Shown here: positions 11,131 to 22,896 of the stretch, piece by piece
Layout: each line of letters opens with the position of its first letter
Position numbering within the stretch: position 1 is the stretch's first letter
Origin: Tanytarsus gracilentus
Taxonomy: Eukaryota; Arthropoda; Insecta; Diptera; Chironomidae
Length of the DNA: 64,000 nucleotides
Assembly (NCBI GenBank): GCA_038502055.1
Contig: JAXRKN010000014.1
Coordinates: forward strand, 62,001 to 126,000
Reading direction: 5' to 3'
The notes under the pieces: generated by a model
Told to the model about the DNA's origin: nothing
The model's input: only the letters and a program-made list of their open reading frames with translations
Databases searched by the model: none
Translations under genes and position numbers: made by a program

Positions 11131-12953
11131 TCACTCCCTCAACTGCACATAATTTGCCGGGAACAATCCATAAGTGTAGGTCTTCGCATGCAAGCCTTTC
11201 CACCATCCCGAGTCAATCATGTCGATGTGAGTAATTAAGTCGTCAGGATCGAATGAAATTTCATCGTCAGCGGCTGCTTGATAGTCGTAGAGAGCGATCG
11301 CAGTGATGCCAGGATTGTCGGGCGAAAGCACAAATTGTTCTTCTTCAACCTCCGCCGAGTCATTTTTGAGCTGTTCAATTAAAACTTCTTCGCTTATCGC
11401 TTCGGAATTCGATTCTTGGTTGAAATGTTTAGGCGTCTCAACTAAGTCGGGTTGATATTGTTGAGGTTTATCTTCATAGTGCTGAGGTGACTCAACTTCA
11501 TAAATTTGAGGCGATTCAACCCGATAGTTTTGGGGTGACTCAACTCGATATTGTTCGACTTCAGGCTCTTGACGATTTTCTTCCTTTTCAGGCTCAGTGA
11601 AATTCACTTTAATTATTTCTGGTTGATCGAAAGAATTTCTTTGTTCGGTACTTGAAATTATGTCGGGTTTAACAATCTCGGGAGTCACAACCGGTGGAAC
11701 AACAATTGGTGTTGACTTAGCAACTGGCGCAATTTCTTCTTTTGGCAGTTTTATTGGTTGCTTCTAAAATGTATAAAAATTAATTTAAATTAATTAAAAA
11801 AATCTTAATAATTTACCGCAGCTGGTTTGAACTCGTCGGTTGGCGGTGGAGCATTGAAGACATTTATGACATCGCTGATTTTGTCACTTCGTCCAGTCAC
11901 GATTGATCTTGTTCTTTGAGGTTTCTCTTTTGATGGTTCGTCGGCGTTCTAAAAATTGACAAAAATGCTAATTTTAAAAAACTTTTTTCCAAGAATCAAC
12001 TCACGTGATCTTTTGCCGCTTGCTCCTTATCCATTTTGTCTTTCTCCTGCCTCAATTTCTTCTGCATTTCCGCCCTCTCTCTCGTCGCCTCCTCATTATG
12101 CAAATTAATGTTTTCAAATCTCGATTTTAAGTTCGACGGTTTTGCTCCAGCGATGTCAGGTTTTGTTCTCTGATAATTTGTTCCCACCTTGTCGACCTGC
12201 TCTTGGAATGTGTGCGCTGACTTGTCCATTCGATCGGACTCAACGCCGAATTTACCTCCAAAGCCTTTCTTGTAGTCAGCTTGACTGTCGTGTTTTTCAA
12301 CCTTTCCAACGTAATCGAAGCCCACCGCGGACTTGTCCATGTTCTGTTTGTCAACGCCAAATTTACCGCCGAAACCCGACGAGTAGTCTTTCTGTGAAGC
12401 GTGTTTTTCAACTTTACCAACGTAATCGTGACCGAGGGCTGACTTGTCCATTCGGTCTTTCTCGACGCCGAACTTTCCGCCGTAGCCTAAAATTGATTTT
12501 ATAGAAATTAAATTATAAACTGAAGTTTTGAGATTGAAATTTGAGGATTTAACTGGATCTTTTCAAATCTTCTGGATCTTGATTGAAATTTCACTGGATC
12601 ATGATTTTATGATCGAAACTTTCACTAAAACCATCCCAAAACTCACCATGTCTTCCAGTCATTCCACTATCCTCAATCAATTTCTTCTTCTTATCATCAT
12701 CCGCCTTTTCGGTTTCCTCTCGCAACTTTTGCATGCTAAAAAAATTTAATTTTATGTCTTGACTCATTTAAAAAGCTATTAAACTCACTCAATTGCAGCA
12801 CCTCGATCACCTCCCTTACCCCATCGCTGCTCCGACTCAGTTACGTTGTTTTCAAAATTCGGATCTGTGTCCCAGTCATCTTTTAATGAATGAATCATGA
12901 GTTACAATTTAAAATTGCAATAAATTAAAGCTTCACTCACCATCGCCCGACAT
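11131..12953 (-). CDS. Cortactin: cortactin, actin-binding adaptor
   Basis: Cortactin binds the Arp2/3 complex through an acidic N-terminus and F-actin through 37-residue repeats, and recruits partners through an SH3 domain at the cell cortex. Six exons join in phase: 12941-12953, 12789-12879, 12647-12735, 12005-12486, 11817-11948 and 11131-11763, giving 479 residues. The start MSGDDDWDTDPNFENNVTE carries the Arp2/3-type DDW motif. Residues about 60-160 hold the 37-residue repeats (GGKFGVxxxxMDKSAxGxDYVGKVEKHxSQ), fewer than in vertebrate cortactin. A charged helix follows, then a low-complexity stretch with repeated YRVESPQ-like units, then a C-terminal SH3 (ALYDYQAAADDEISFDPDD, GWWKG, GLFPANYV). 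Slightly shorter than typical insect or vertebrate cortactin, but intact. Confidence 0.95.
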
Positions 12954-15247
12954 TTTTGATCGATTAAAGGTTTATTTGAGGTATTTTTTGATATTTGGGA
13001 GCGGCTGCGATGAAATTTTACGCGATGATTAATGAAAAGATTTTTTTGTGTTATCTCCAAATGCAGTTTTTAGTTTTGCCCTGGAAGTGATGATTGAAAC
13101 ACTTTTTGGGGTGTTTTTTTTGAAAGGGTTTTGATGTTTTTAGTGATGAATGTAAAAGTTTTTGGAAGTGAAAGTTGAAGATTTAGAGAAATTCGTTGAT
13201 TAGAGTTGATTTTTTGAGTTCGATTTTAGTAAATTTTGAATTTTTATTTGATAGATAGATAGATAGATGACAAAGAGGTAGCACGCTGGAGTTACCAGGA
13301 GGACGCGCCCGTTTTAATTTCCTTTTCCATAGCTCGAAAGCTTAGGCTAAGGATAAAAACGTAATCCTGCAGAACTCTTAAGATTTCTCTTAAGAATAGA
13401 GTATAAATACCCCTTTTTTCCCCCTCAACAGCAGGCGTCCCCGCGGGAATCGCCCACTTCGGGAGCTGCAAATCATATCTTGAGAAAGACGTGAATGACG
13501 ATCGAACAACCCCTCTTCGTAGTTATAAATAAAACGTTATGGACGTCCGGCAATGAGAACATACGATCCGGACGTTGTTACCCATAACGGAAATAATAGC
13601 AGCTGTACACAGTCTTGTAGTCGCTCATTGAGTGTTTCCAACTAAGCACAGCCTCAACTGAATCTTACGATTGCAGTTGGAAAAATAAATAAATCAAAGG
13701 TGGTTTCGACGGCATTGTATAAAAGTTACCGCCACTACAACCTTCCTCAGCCCTGACAAGCTGTTAGGAACTGGCCCACCCACATTACAAAACAAACAAA
13801 CATAAAACATAAATTTATAAAGTATTAAGTCAAACCAATTGTATAAAAGTTTGGTTTATCATCTACCTTCCTCCATCTAATCTAGTTGATTAGCATGGGT
13901 AGTACAGGTCATTAAGGTTTGTCCGTAAGTACTTCCTACTTCCTTCCTCAACTGGTCACTAAGATTAACAGTTGGTTTTGTTGGATACCAACGAAAATTA
14001 TATAAATAATTTACTTCAATGTGAAGAATCAATTTACCGAGAATATTTGAAGTTAATGAGAAAAAAAAATATATAATCAAATAAAAACAATAAAAACTAT
14101 ACAGAGAATTTGATCTAATTTAATTTTAAATAATTTCTTCGGTACGAATGTATAATGAAAAATTCAAGATCCTCTGGAGATAAAAGAAAATGAGAAAAAA
14201 TTGAACGCATGAATACTAAAATTTGAGAAATGTAGAATTTTTGAGGTTATGAACTATTTTATAGAGATCCAGACAAGATCCAGTTGAATCAAAACAAACA
14301 TTTTTTAAAATTTTCGATTTTTATCGTTTCAATGTGAAACAATGATATTGAAGTGATTGATTAACCACTTTTGAGCAAAAATAAGTGAGTATTTTATCAT
14401 TAAAAGCCATTAAAATAAAAGTAATGGAAAAAAAAAATTCAAGATTTTCTTTCACTTATTTTTGCTTATTTACCTGATTTAAATGGTGAAACTCGATGTA
14501 CCGTCGATGAACAGAACTTTTAACTACACGATGAGATTAAATTTAACACTTAACACTGAATAGAACACTAAAAAATTAATTAATTACTAAATTTTAATGT
14601 TTACCCTCAAGGGGGAAAACAACTCCCCCGTAAATTTTGAATTTTTATTTGAGTGACAAAATTTAAAAATCTTTTAAATAAAATAAAAATAATCAAAAAC
14701 ATGCAACCGGCTTTTTTAATGCTTCAATTTTTTCAATGTTTTTTTGATGTTTTAAAAACATTTTTGCGTGAAAACTGCAATAAAAAAACTTCAGCAACCT
14801 CTTTAAGTTAAACTTTAGTTAAAAAGTTTGTTTACATTGAAAAATTTTAATTTAAATTCGTAAATTAAGCAGGAAATTTGACGCTGTAAGTGAGTTTCAT
14901 AACTGCAAGTTAAAGCTAAATCATTTAAGATTAGAAAATAAATGAAGAAAATGTTTAAAGTTGGAGGAAATTTAAAAAAATTGCAAAGTTTTAGAGTTTT
15001 GTCGAAAAAGGAGAAAAAAATGTTTTTGTTTACTAAAAATTTATTTCATTACCTTCAATTATTTTAAAATTAAAGTGGTTTATCGAATTTTAATTAAATT
15101 AAATTGTTGATCAAAATTAAACCACCAAAATTTAATTTAATTAACACTTCTGTATTTTTTTCCAAATCGTAAATTTCATAAATTTTAATTTAAATTAATA
15201 ATAAAAAATTTTAAATTATTTTAAATTTCTTTAAGGACTTTGACATC
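12954..15247. other. intergenic region between cortactin and the THAP gene
   Basis: Besides the retroelement at 13252-13820 I see only A/T-rich unique sequence. The frame at 13877-14080 (-) has no domain-like content. Divergent promoters for cortactin (-) and the THAP gene (+) should lie at the two ends, but no clear core motif stands out. Confidence 0.5.
13252..13820. mobile_element. non-autonomous retroelement related to the copy at 47816
   Basis: A GATA tetranucleotide run (13252-13268) abuts a GC-rich body containing gaggtagcacgctggagtta. The other end shares cgacggc, ttgtataaaagttac, ctggcccac, cacattacaaaacaaacaaa and cataaaacataaattta with the element near 48060-48160. No open frame of useful length is present. 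The structure fits a truncated LINE or SINE with a simple-repeat tail on one side and an A-rich segment on the other. Its orientation is not certain. Confidence 0.6.
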
Positions 15248-16210
15248 ATGAGAAACTGCTTCGTACCGGGTTGTGACAATTTTTGCAAGTCTAAGAATAT
15301 TCTACAGAGAAAAATGTTTTTGTCCCCAAAAGGTGAGCTTAAAAAATTCGATAATTTTAAATTGAAAATTTGCACTAAAAAACAATCCCTATACTTGTTA
15401 CAAGTAATTAGCTTATAAATCTCATTCTCTACATTTCGAATTTTTCTCATAAATTTATTAAATTGATTCAACTAATTTTACCCAGCAATGTACGACAAAT
15501 GGAAGGAGAGACTCGCCAATAAGCGTGAATTTAAAATCCACGATCGAGTGTGTGAGCGGCATTTTGAGGATGCAGACATCATCGAGTACTGGGAGAACAA
15601 CATTAATGGCATAATTCATCGAACAAAGCGAGACAAACCGAAGCTGAGAGAAAATGCAATTCCAAGTCTTCACTTACCTTCATGGAGTGAATTTTCGTCT
15701 GTAACAGCGGCCGCCCAAAAGAAGAAGATTGAAGTCTTATCTAACAGAATTATTTCATCAGCAAAGAGGAAAATTAATCAGCATGAAGAAAGTGGAAAGA
15801 AGGTGCGGAAAATTCTCGTGATAAGTCCAATGAAAAGCGCCAAAAACACCTCTAAAGTCGTCGAAGAAATTATTGAAGAAGAAGAATTCCAGTTTTCAAT
15901 AATCGATGACGAAAGTGAAGCAATAAAAGAGAAGAAACTTGAAGCGTTCGAAAATGTTTATGACGAAGCGTTTGATGTGACACTGCCGAGTACTTTGTGG
16001 GGCATTCATCGAGATCCAGAGAGGAAATTTCTCGTTTTTAGTTCTTTCGATGATAATTTAATGAAATTCAACAAATTTCTGCATATCGATTGCGAACTTA
16101 AATGTAAAATTATAAATAACGAAGAAACGCGAGAGGAAAAATTGGAAATTGATAAATGCACGACGGAATTCATTGGCGAGTGGCTGGAAAAGGTTGAAAC
16201 TGAAGTTTAA
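15248..16210 (+). CDS. THAP zinc-finger protein
   Basis: THAP domains are DNA-binding C2CH zinc modules found in transcription and chromatin factors and in P-element transposases. Exon 1 (15248-15332) and exon 2 (15486-16210) join in phase to give 269 residues. The N-terminal domain reads MRNCFVPGCDNFCKSK, with C4 and C9, then W34 (MYDKWKERL) and the closing C51-x2-H54 (VCERHF). NAIPSLHLP near residue 86 takes the place of the AVPTIF box. The rest is charged, with a basic stretch near 115-140 and an acidic stretch (EEIIEEEEF), and has no transposase catalytic region. Probably a nuclear regulatory protein. The target is unknown. Confidence 0.88.
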
Positions 16211-16220
16211 TAAAGGTTTT

Positions 16221-16894
16221 TTATTCAATTCTCACGATGTCAATGCAAAACACAACTTTAAACAGTAAATTATTTTTTCCCTCTTTGAATTCCATTTCAA
16301 CGACCAGCTTTGATGATCCATTCCTTCTTTTTGTGTCAATTTGCATGAAAAGAAAATCTTTCAACGAAAATTCATTCATTTTTAGGAAAGCTCCTTTCTT
16401 GTGCGAACATCCAAAGCGAAAGTTTGCGACTCTTTTGAGAATTTCAAGAATCATTTTGATGAAAACTTGAGTGATGCTCGAAGGCTTGCAGAGATTCACT
16501 TTTTGACTTATGAGAACTTTTCGACCGGCGAATTCGTAGAGAGTGAAATTGAGCTGAGATTCAATTGATAAATTTTTATATGTAATTTTAAAATTTAGCT
16601 CACCGTGATTTGATTGATGTCGTTTAGCACCCAAACTTTCATTTCCGGAATTAAATTTACAGTCGCCGGATTTTCATGACTTGCGTTTTCGTATTCCGAA
16701 GCATCCCAGCTGATGTTGAGCAGCAAATTGTTGAAAGTCAATTCAGGTTTTTGACAGAAAACAAGACGTTTGTTCTGAAAATCAAGAATTCAACTTTTTT
16801 AAATTAAATTAAGGATTTTTTATATATTTACCGTTTTGCAGTGAATTTTTTGAACAGTAAAAAATAAAACAAAGATCAAAAGCGTTCGCCTCAT
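16221..16894 (-). CDS. small secreted DUF1091/CheB-like protein, member 1
   Basis: Three exons (16832-16894, 16604-16774, 16221-16553) join in phase 0 for 188 residues. A signal peptide starts MRRTLLIFVLFFTVQKIHC. The middle exon ends VPEMKVWVLND-like, as in its neighbours. The last exon carries the family pattern: a Cys after the central strand (VNLCKPSS), then a helix, then NFRFGCSHKKGAFLKMNEFS. This matches insect DUF1091 and CheB secreted proteins, which have an ML-like beta fold. Some CheB members act in gustatory pheromone detection, but many have no known role. It is first of a five-gene cluster sharing exon layout. The family call rests on motif spacing only. Confidence 0.75.
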
Positions 16895-17049
16895 TTTCCT
16901 CGAATGACTGTCAAAATTTTTATTGTTAAATTTCAAGCTCATGTTTGAAAATTGCTCAAATTAACCTAAATTAAAAAAATAGCAATTTTTTTCCAGACTA
17001 ATTTTGTTTCGGCTCAAAATTTTTTGCATTTTTTTTAAGATTAATCGAA

Positions 17050-17921
17050 ATGAAACTTTTGAAAACTTTTCTTTGTTTAATTTTCTGCCCATCAGTTTTT
17101 TCAGCTGTGAGATATAAAATTTTAAGGAATTTTAGATAAAATTAATTTTTTTTGAATATTTTGAAAAAATTCTGAAAATTACAATTTTAAAAATTTTATT
17201 TTGAAAATTCTATTTTTAAATTTTTTAAAAATTCTAGTTTTAAAATTTTTTTTTTAAAATTCCAGTTTTATTTTTTTTTAAATTTCTGTTTTGAAAATTT
17301 ACTTTTTGAAAATTCAATTTTTAAAAATTAATTTATTAATTTTCTTTAAATTTCCAGCACTGCACTTATCATGTTAAAAACATTTCACTCGAGTTCGACA
17401 AAGAATTTATTAAAGTTGATTACAATTTTTCAAATTATGAAAAATCAACGGTAAAAAATCCGGTCGATGAGTTTCCAGGTCTAAAAATTGCATTTTTAAA
17501 AGACGTAAATAATATTGCAGTAAGTTTTATTATTCAGAATATTTTTTGTAATTTTAAAAATTAATCAATGAGCAATTTTAAGATTTCTTTGTTCGCCCTC
17601 GACAACGACACGACCATTCCATCGATCAATCGAAAGCACAATTTTTGCAATTCAAACTCAAATCGTGGCGGTTTGTTTAAAGCTCTGCTGCAAGTTGTTC
17701 AAGAACTAGGAAAATTCAATCTTCGATGCTCGATCAAAAATGGCACAAAAATCTCCATTAAAAATTTCAAATTTCGCGACGTTCCATTAACAAGAATTTT
17801 TAAGGTGTGTTTCGATAAACACACAAAAGCTGAAATTAAATTGATGGAAGATGGAAAAATTCCGCACATTTTATTTGACATTGACATGGACATGCAGTTG
17901 GTGAATGTTCCAAAAAATTAA
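17050..17921 (+). CDS. small secreted DUF1091/CheB-like protein, member 2
   Basis: Exons 17050-17106, 17358-17519 and 17583-17921 join in phase 0 for 185 residues. The signal peptide is MKLLKTFLCLIFCPSVFSA. The mature start HCTYHVKNISLEFDKEF is close to member 3. The C-terminal exon has FCNSNSNRGGLFKALLQVV and NLRCSIKNGTKISIKNF, the two-Cys spacing of the DUF1091/CheB family, then RDVPLTRIFKVC. Closely related to member 3 downstream on the same strand, so the pair looks like a recent tandem duplicate. Confidence 0.8.
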
Positions 17922-18034
17922 ATTTTACAAATTTGAGGAAATAAAAATAAAATTATCTAAAATTCTTTAATTGTTGGTTTTTTGATTCGTTTTTAAAAAT
18001 TTTATTTCATTCATTTTCTAAAGTGAATTCGAGG

Positions 18035-18717
18035 ATGTTTGTTAAAATTTTCATTCTCATAATTTCAATCTCGTCAATTTTTGCTGTTGTGAGTTTTCAA
18101 AAAATTATTTTATTTTAATTTTACTCTGAAATTTTTATTTTTAATTCCTTCAGCACTGCACTTATCATTTCAAAAACATTTCATTGGACTTCGATCAAGA
18201 ATTTCTGAAAATTAATTATGATTTTTCGATCTACAAAAATTCAACGCCTGAAAATCCAGTCGACATTTTTCCAGAGTTAAAAGTTTTGATTTTAAAAGAT
18301 ATCAAAAATCTTGCGGTAAATTTTTTTATCACTTGATTATTCAAAAAAAAATCAAAAACTTGAAATTAAATTTAAAAATTATTTTAGATTAATTTACAAG
18401 TTTTGGACCTCGGGACAAAAGTCGATCAAAAATTGAGTTTTTGCAATACAAACACAAATCGAGGTGGACTAACCAAAGCCTTGCTACAAACAATGCTCCA
18501 AGCTGGAAATTTCAATATTCGATGCTCGATGAAGCAAAACACAAAAATTAATGTTAAAAAATTTAAAATTCGCGACATTCCACTTACAAGACTTTTTAAA
18601 TTTTGCTACGACAAAACATCAAAAGTCGAAATTAAATTGATCGAAGATGGAAAAGTTCCGCACATTTTGTTGAAGATCAATCTCGACTTGCAAATAGTGA
18701 ATATTCCTAAAAATTAA
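18035..18717 (+). CDS. small secreted DUF1091/CheB-like protein, member 3
   Basis: Exons 18035-18088, 18154-18315 and 18388-18717 join in phase 0 for 181 residues. The signal peptide MFVKIFILIISISSIFAV is followed by HCTYHFKNISLDFDQEF. The last exon has FCNTNTNRGGLTKALLQTM, then FNIRCSMKQNTKINVKKF, then RDIPLTRLFKFC and a conserved KVEIKLIEDGKVPHILLK. Intron positions and phases equal those of member 2, supporting tandem duplication. Likely a secreted ligand-binding-type protein. The ligand is unknown. Confidence 0.8.
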
Positions 18718-18776
18718 AATTTGAACTTTGATTTTATTTAATAAAATATTTTAAAGAACGGAAACAATTAAAATTT

Positions 18777-20066
18777 TCAATTTTTTTCACCATCAATTTC
18801 AATTTTCATGTAGTAAATGCTCAGTGAAAAAATTAACGTTGAACTTTTTCCTTCCAATATTCGAACTGTGTTCGTTCTCTCAGTGTAAGACGACGCGAGT
18901 TGAGTGAAGAAAATGTTTTTGAACTCAAATTGATTAATTTTGAGGATTGAACCTTTTTTGTAAGGACATTCGAATGTGCTTAAAGTAAAAGAAATTAATT
19001 AAAATAAATAATTTAAAAAATTGAGGGAAAATAAAAAAATTAATAAAATTTGATTCAAATTGAATTCAAATTGGGTTCAAATTAGATTCAAATTGGATTC
19101 AAATTAAAATCTCAAAGTAATTTCAACTCACAACTGAACAGCTTCTTTGAAATCACTAATGATTGCACCTAAAAACAATCCAGCAAATCTCATCGTGGAA
19201 CAGAGACTGATTTTTTGGTCCATCATCACTTTTCCGCTTCTGTCTTCGGTTATTTTCATCGTTGCCTTTAAAAGAGATTTTATAAATTTAATTTTAGAAA
19301 ATTCTCATTTAATCAAAGTTGAGGAATTTTTTTATGAAATTGCATTTTTTTTCTCACCATCACTTTATTTAAATCTTTCAAAATCCAAACTTTAAACTCT
19401 GGCAAATATTCGACTGGATTCATTTTTGTGTTTGTTTTGTTGTCGAAAACGGAAAAATCGCACGAAACATTGAGATAATTTTGATTGAAACGCATGAGCG
19501 GTTGCTTGTAGATGAAAAGAGTGTTGCGCTTGATTGTGAGATAGAAAAATAATTAAAATTTAAAATTTAGGTTTATTTAAAAAATTAAGGAAATCAAAAT
19601 TAATTTTTAATTAAAAAATGAATAAAAATTTTATTAATTTTTTTTGTTAAAATTTTTAATTCAAAAGTGGATAAAAAATTTTCTTAATTTTTCTGATTAT
19701 TTTTTTAAAATTTTTCTTTGACTAAAATTTTTAATTAAAATATGAATAAAAAATTTCCTAATTTTTTTGGATATAAATTTTAAATTAAAATTTTTTTTGA
19801 ATTTTTTTAACTAAAACTTTTGGCTAAAAAATAAAAAAAAATTTTCTTTAATTAAAAATTGAATAAAAATTTTCTTAATTTTTTTTGTTAAAATTTCTAA
19901 TTAAAAATGGAAAAATTTTTTTTTAATTTATGTAATTAAAATTTTCACACAAAAATGCTTTAAAAACTCATCTAATATTTTAGTAAAATGTTAAAAAATT
20001 AAATTATTTTCTCACCTTCGCCTCTAAAAGCTCAAAAATCATCAAAAAAATAAAAATCAACTTCAT
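18777..20066 (-). CDS. small secreted DUF1091/CheB-like protein, member 4
   Basis: Four exons (20016-20066, 19358-19528, 19132-19265, 18777-18978) join in phase for 185 residues. The signal peptide is MKLIFIFLMIFELLEAK. Exon 2 contains NYLNVSCDFSVFDNKTNTK and ends LPEFKVWILKDLNKVM. Exons 3 and 4 carry ISLCSTMRFAGLFLGAI and FECPYKKGSILKINQFEFKN. Compared with its neighbours it has one extra intron, splitting the last exon, and a long first intron (about 490 bases of A/T-rich repeats). The Cys-Pro-Tyr (CPY) triplet is closest to textbook DUF1091. Confidence 0.78.
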
Positions 20067-20172
20067 TTTTCGCAATTTATTTTAAACTGAACAATTTTTT
20101 TATTTCCTATAATTTTTGTTCCACGCATTTTTAATCGCTCTCAATTCTTCACTTCCCGTCATCAACTCGAAA

Positions 20173-20823
20173 TCACTTCGGCAATTCAGTCAATTCCAAA
20201 ACCAAACTAAACTTCATGAGTTGATGCGGAACTTTTTTATCTTCTAGAATTTTAAACTCAAAATCGTCAATCATTTTTCCGCAATTTTTGAGAAGTTTAA
20301 CAATGAAAAGATTTCGCAGTCGAAGTCTCTTAATTGTCACTTTCGTTCCTTTCTTTTGATTGCAGCGAAGAGAAAATTTACCAAAATCCATGAGAGCTTG
20401 CACCAGAGGTTTAACGAAGCCACCTCGACCTCCACTTTTCGCACAAAACGAAATTTTTTGACTAGCGAGAGGAGAAGTTTCGTTTCGGCGTTTTATCATA
20501 ATTCCAATCTAAATTTAATATTTGATGATTTAAGAATAAAATTTTCTTCTGACTCACCGCCAACTGCTTTAAATCCTTCAATGCGACGAAAGTCGGTTCT
20601 GGCGTCCAATCGTAGGGAAATTCATTCGGCGTTCCGTTGATAAAATTCTGTGAGTCCCAAGTTACATTCAAATAATCAGAATCGAACTCAACTTCCGCTT
20701 TTTGGACGTGAAGTGTGCACTGAAAAAAATATTTTTAATTAATTTTCAAAATTTCTAATTTTTTTCTACTTTTGTGGAAATTTTTGTGATGAGAAAAATT
20801 GAAATCAGGCTTGAAATTCTCAT
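20173..20823 (-). CDS. small secreted DUF1091/CheB-like protein, member 5
   Basis: Exons 20770-20823, 20558-20719 and 20173-20508 join in phase 0 for 183 residues. The signal peptide is MRISSLISIFLITKISTK. The mature start CTLHVQKAEVEFDSDYLN and the last exon, with ISFCAKSGGRGGFVKPLVQ and FSLRCNQKKGTKVTIKRLRL, match the cluster pattern, including the RGG turn seen in members 2 and 3. It ends KVPHQLMKFSLVLELTELPK. The coding call is firm. The biological role is not known. Confidence 0.78.
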
Positions 20824-20952
20824 GGCAACTGAAAAATTTCAATGGCAAATTTTGAAGTTGCTTGAATTTAGAAAAATAATTAGCAACAATCTGAAAAAAT
20901 TATAAAAATGATTTTTAATTATTGAAAAATATTTTTTTTAAAATTTTATTCT

Positions 20953-21284
20953 TCAATTTTCGAGCGCTGTTTTGAGTGCTTTTACATAGTCAGGAACTTC
21001 GCCAACCCCAACGATTTTCACGTTAATTTTAGCTGATTGAAAAAAAAATTAATTAATTGATTAAAAATTTAAATTAATTTCTTACTTTCCAAATGACTCA
21101 CTCTCGGTTGCGTCAGCAAATTCTGGATCATTTTGCAAGGTTTTGAGGACATTCAAGAGAATTCCTGGAAAATTAAATTAATAAAAATTAAATGAAATAA
21201 TTAAAATTTACCTTTTCCACCAGCTTCAACCGAAATCGCCATGAAAAATGTCAAGAAAAGTAAAAATATCGCCAAGTTTTTCAT
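20953..21284 (-). CDS. 71-residue secreted protein, unknown family
   Basis: Exons 21212-21284, 21102-21164 and 20953-21032 join in phase. The signal peptide MKNLAIFLLFLTFFMAISVEA is followed by about 50 residues (GILLNVLKTLQNDPEFADAT, VGVGEVPDYVKALKTALEN). The donor of exon 2 is ACCGAGA|gtgagt. A second GT further on gives an immediate stop, so the first is preferred. No cysteines remain after signal cleavage. It sits between the CheB-like cluster and another small secreted gene. Not recognised as a named family. Confidence 0.6.
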
Positions 21285-21789
21285 GTCTTCGTTCTTCAAC
21301 TTTTGTCGCGCAACTGGCGCGAGTAAATTAGAAGTAAAAATAGCTTAAAGATCTGTCTTGAAATTATCGCGTCATTAAAATAAAATAAAAACGACATAAA
21401 ATGTCATTGAAAAGTTTCTGTGAGGAAAATAAAAAAAAATTTTGTGTCTTGGAAATTTTTTTAGAAAAAAAAGCTTAAAATTCAATTTATTAAAAAAATT
21501 AATTAAATTTTTATTAAAATTAAAATTTTTGATATTTAATGAATTTAATTTTAATCAAAAATTTAAATTTTGACAATTTAAAATTTCAAAATTCTCCAAA
21601 ATTTAAGTCAAAAAAATTATTTTAATCAAAAATTTGACAATTTTTACTAAAAATTTAATGAACTGAATTTCAATCAAAACTTTAAATTTAAACAATTTCA
21701 ATCAAAATTCTCCAAAATTTAATTTTTAATTCTTGCTTTATTAAATTTAATTTTTTTTCATTCAAATTCCATAAATAGATTTTCCATTA

Positions 21790-22403
21790 TTAAACTTCAC
21801 TTTTCTTCATGGTGGTGAAAAAGTTTGTTGCATATTTGACAGCAGCTTTAACCTGTTCAGGTGTGATTTCCGCTCTAAGTTGTTGAATTTTTGGATCTTG
21901 AGAGAATTCTTTTAAGTTCAAATCTCCAGTTTCGACGGCTTTCGTCATAAAAGCTTTAGCGATAATTAAAACGTCATCGAAAGGTTTTTCTTCCATTTTT
22001 AAAGTTTTTTGAAGCATTCTCGTGATAAATTTGTTATCGGAGAGTTCCAAAGCTTTCGAAAAATATGGTTTGAGGAGTTCAAGTTTTGCGACAATTTCAG
22101 CGTGACTGTTTTCAAGTGGTGCAGCTAAAATTAATTGAAAATTATGATTTTTTTAGAATAATTCAAGCAAAATTAATTAAAATTAATTTATAAAAAAAAT
22201 TATTTAAATTTTTAAAAATATCTAAATTTATAAAAAAATCCCTCACATTTTTGAGCTACGCCAGAAGCAAATTTAATTTCTTCTGTTTTCACATCGCTAA
22301 AATCCAAACCATCATTCGACGTTGTTTGACCCTCAACCACAACCAAAACAGACAAAATAAAAATAATCAAAAATTTCATCGTGATAAGAAAATTGAACTT
22401 CAC
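21790..22403 (-). CDS. secreted helical protein, unknown family
   Basis: Exon 1 (22247-22403) and exon 2 (21790-22124) join in phase. Two in-frame ATGs are possible, at 22403 and 22379. The second gives the cleaner signal peptide MKFLIIFILSVLVVVEG and 155 residues. The mature protein is hydrophilic and helical (EIVAKLELLKPYFSKALELS, ITPEQVKAAVKYATNFFTTM) and has no cysteines. It resembles lineage-specific secreted proteins and I cannot assign a family. Confidence 0.7.
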
Positions 22404-22896
22404 TTTGATAAATGTTGCTTGAGACTGTTTTTGAGTTAAGTGAGGCAGATGTTTCTCATTTTATATTTTTTGATGAGCGAAGAAAAATGATAAAATTTAA
22501 CGAGAACTTGGAGACATTTTTATGGAGCATTGTCGTGTCGAATGAGAAATTTTTTAAAATTAATTTATGACGAAATTTAAGTTTAAAATGTGGTTGAAGA
22601 ATTTTAAAACTTTTTGTGCTTTGAATTTTTGGAAGAAATATTTTCTTATTAAAAAGTTTTAAAATAATTAAAATTAATTAAATATTTCTTAAATATATTA
22701 TTAATTTTATAAATAATTAAAAATACGTTAAAATTGTTTAATATTTTTTAAGAAATATTTTAATAATTTTATAAATAAATAAATGCATTTTTTTCTGAAA
22801 TAAATTTTTTCTTGGATTTAAAAAAGTTTTTTATTAAAATAAAAATCGTTTTATAAATTTTTTCTTAAATTTTTTAACCAATAATTAGACAATTTT

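Noticed and set aside
12142..12504. Plus-strand frame opposite cortactin
   Set aside because: Antisense shadow of the repeated cortactin exon, whose codon bias keeps other frames open.
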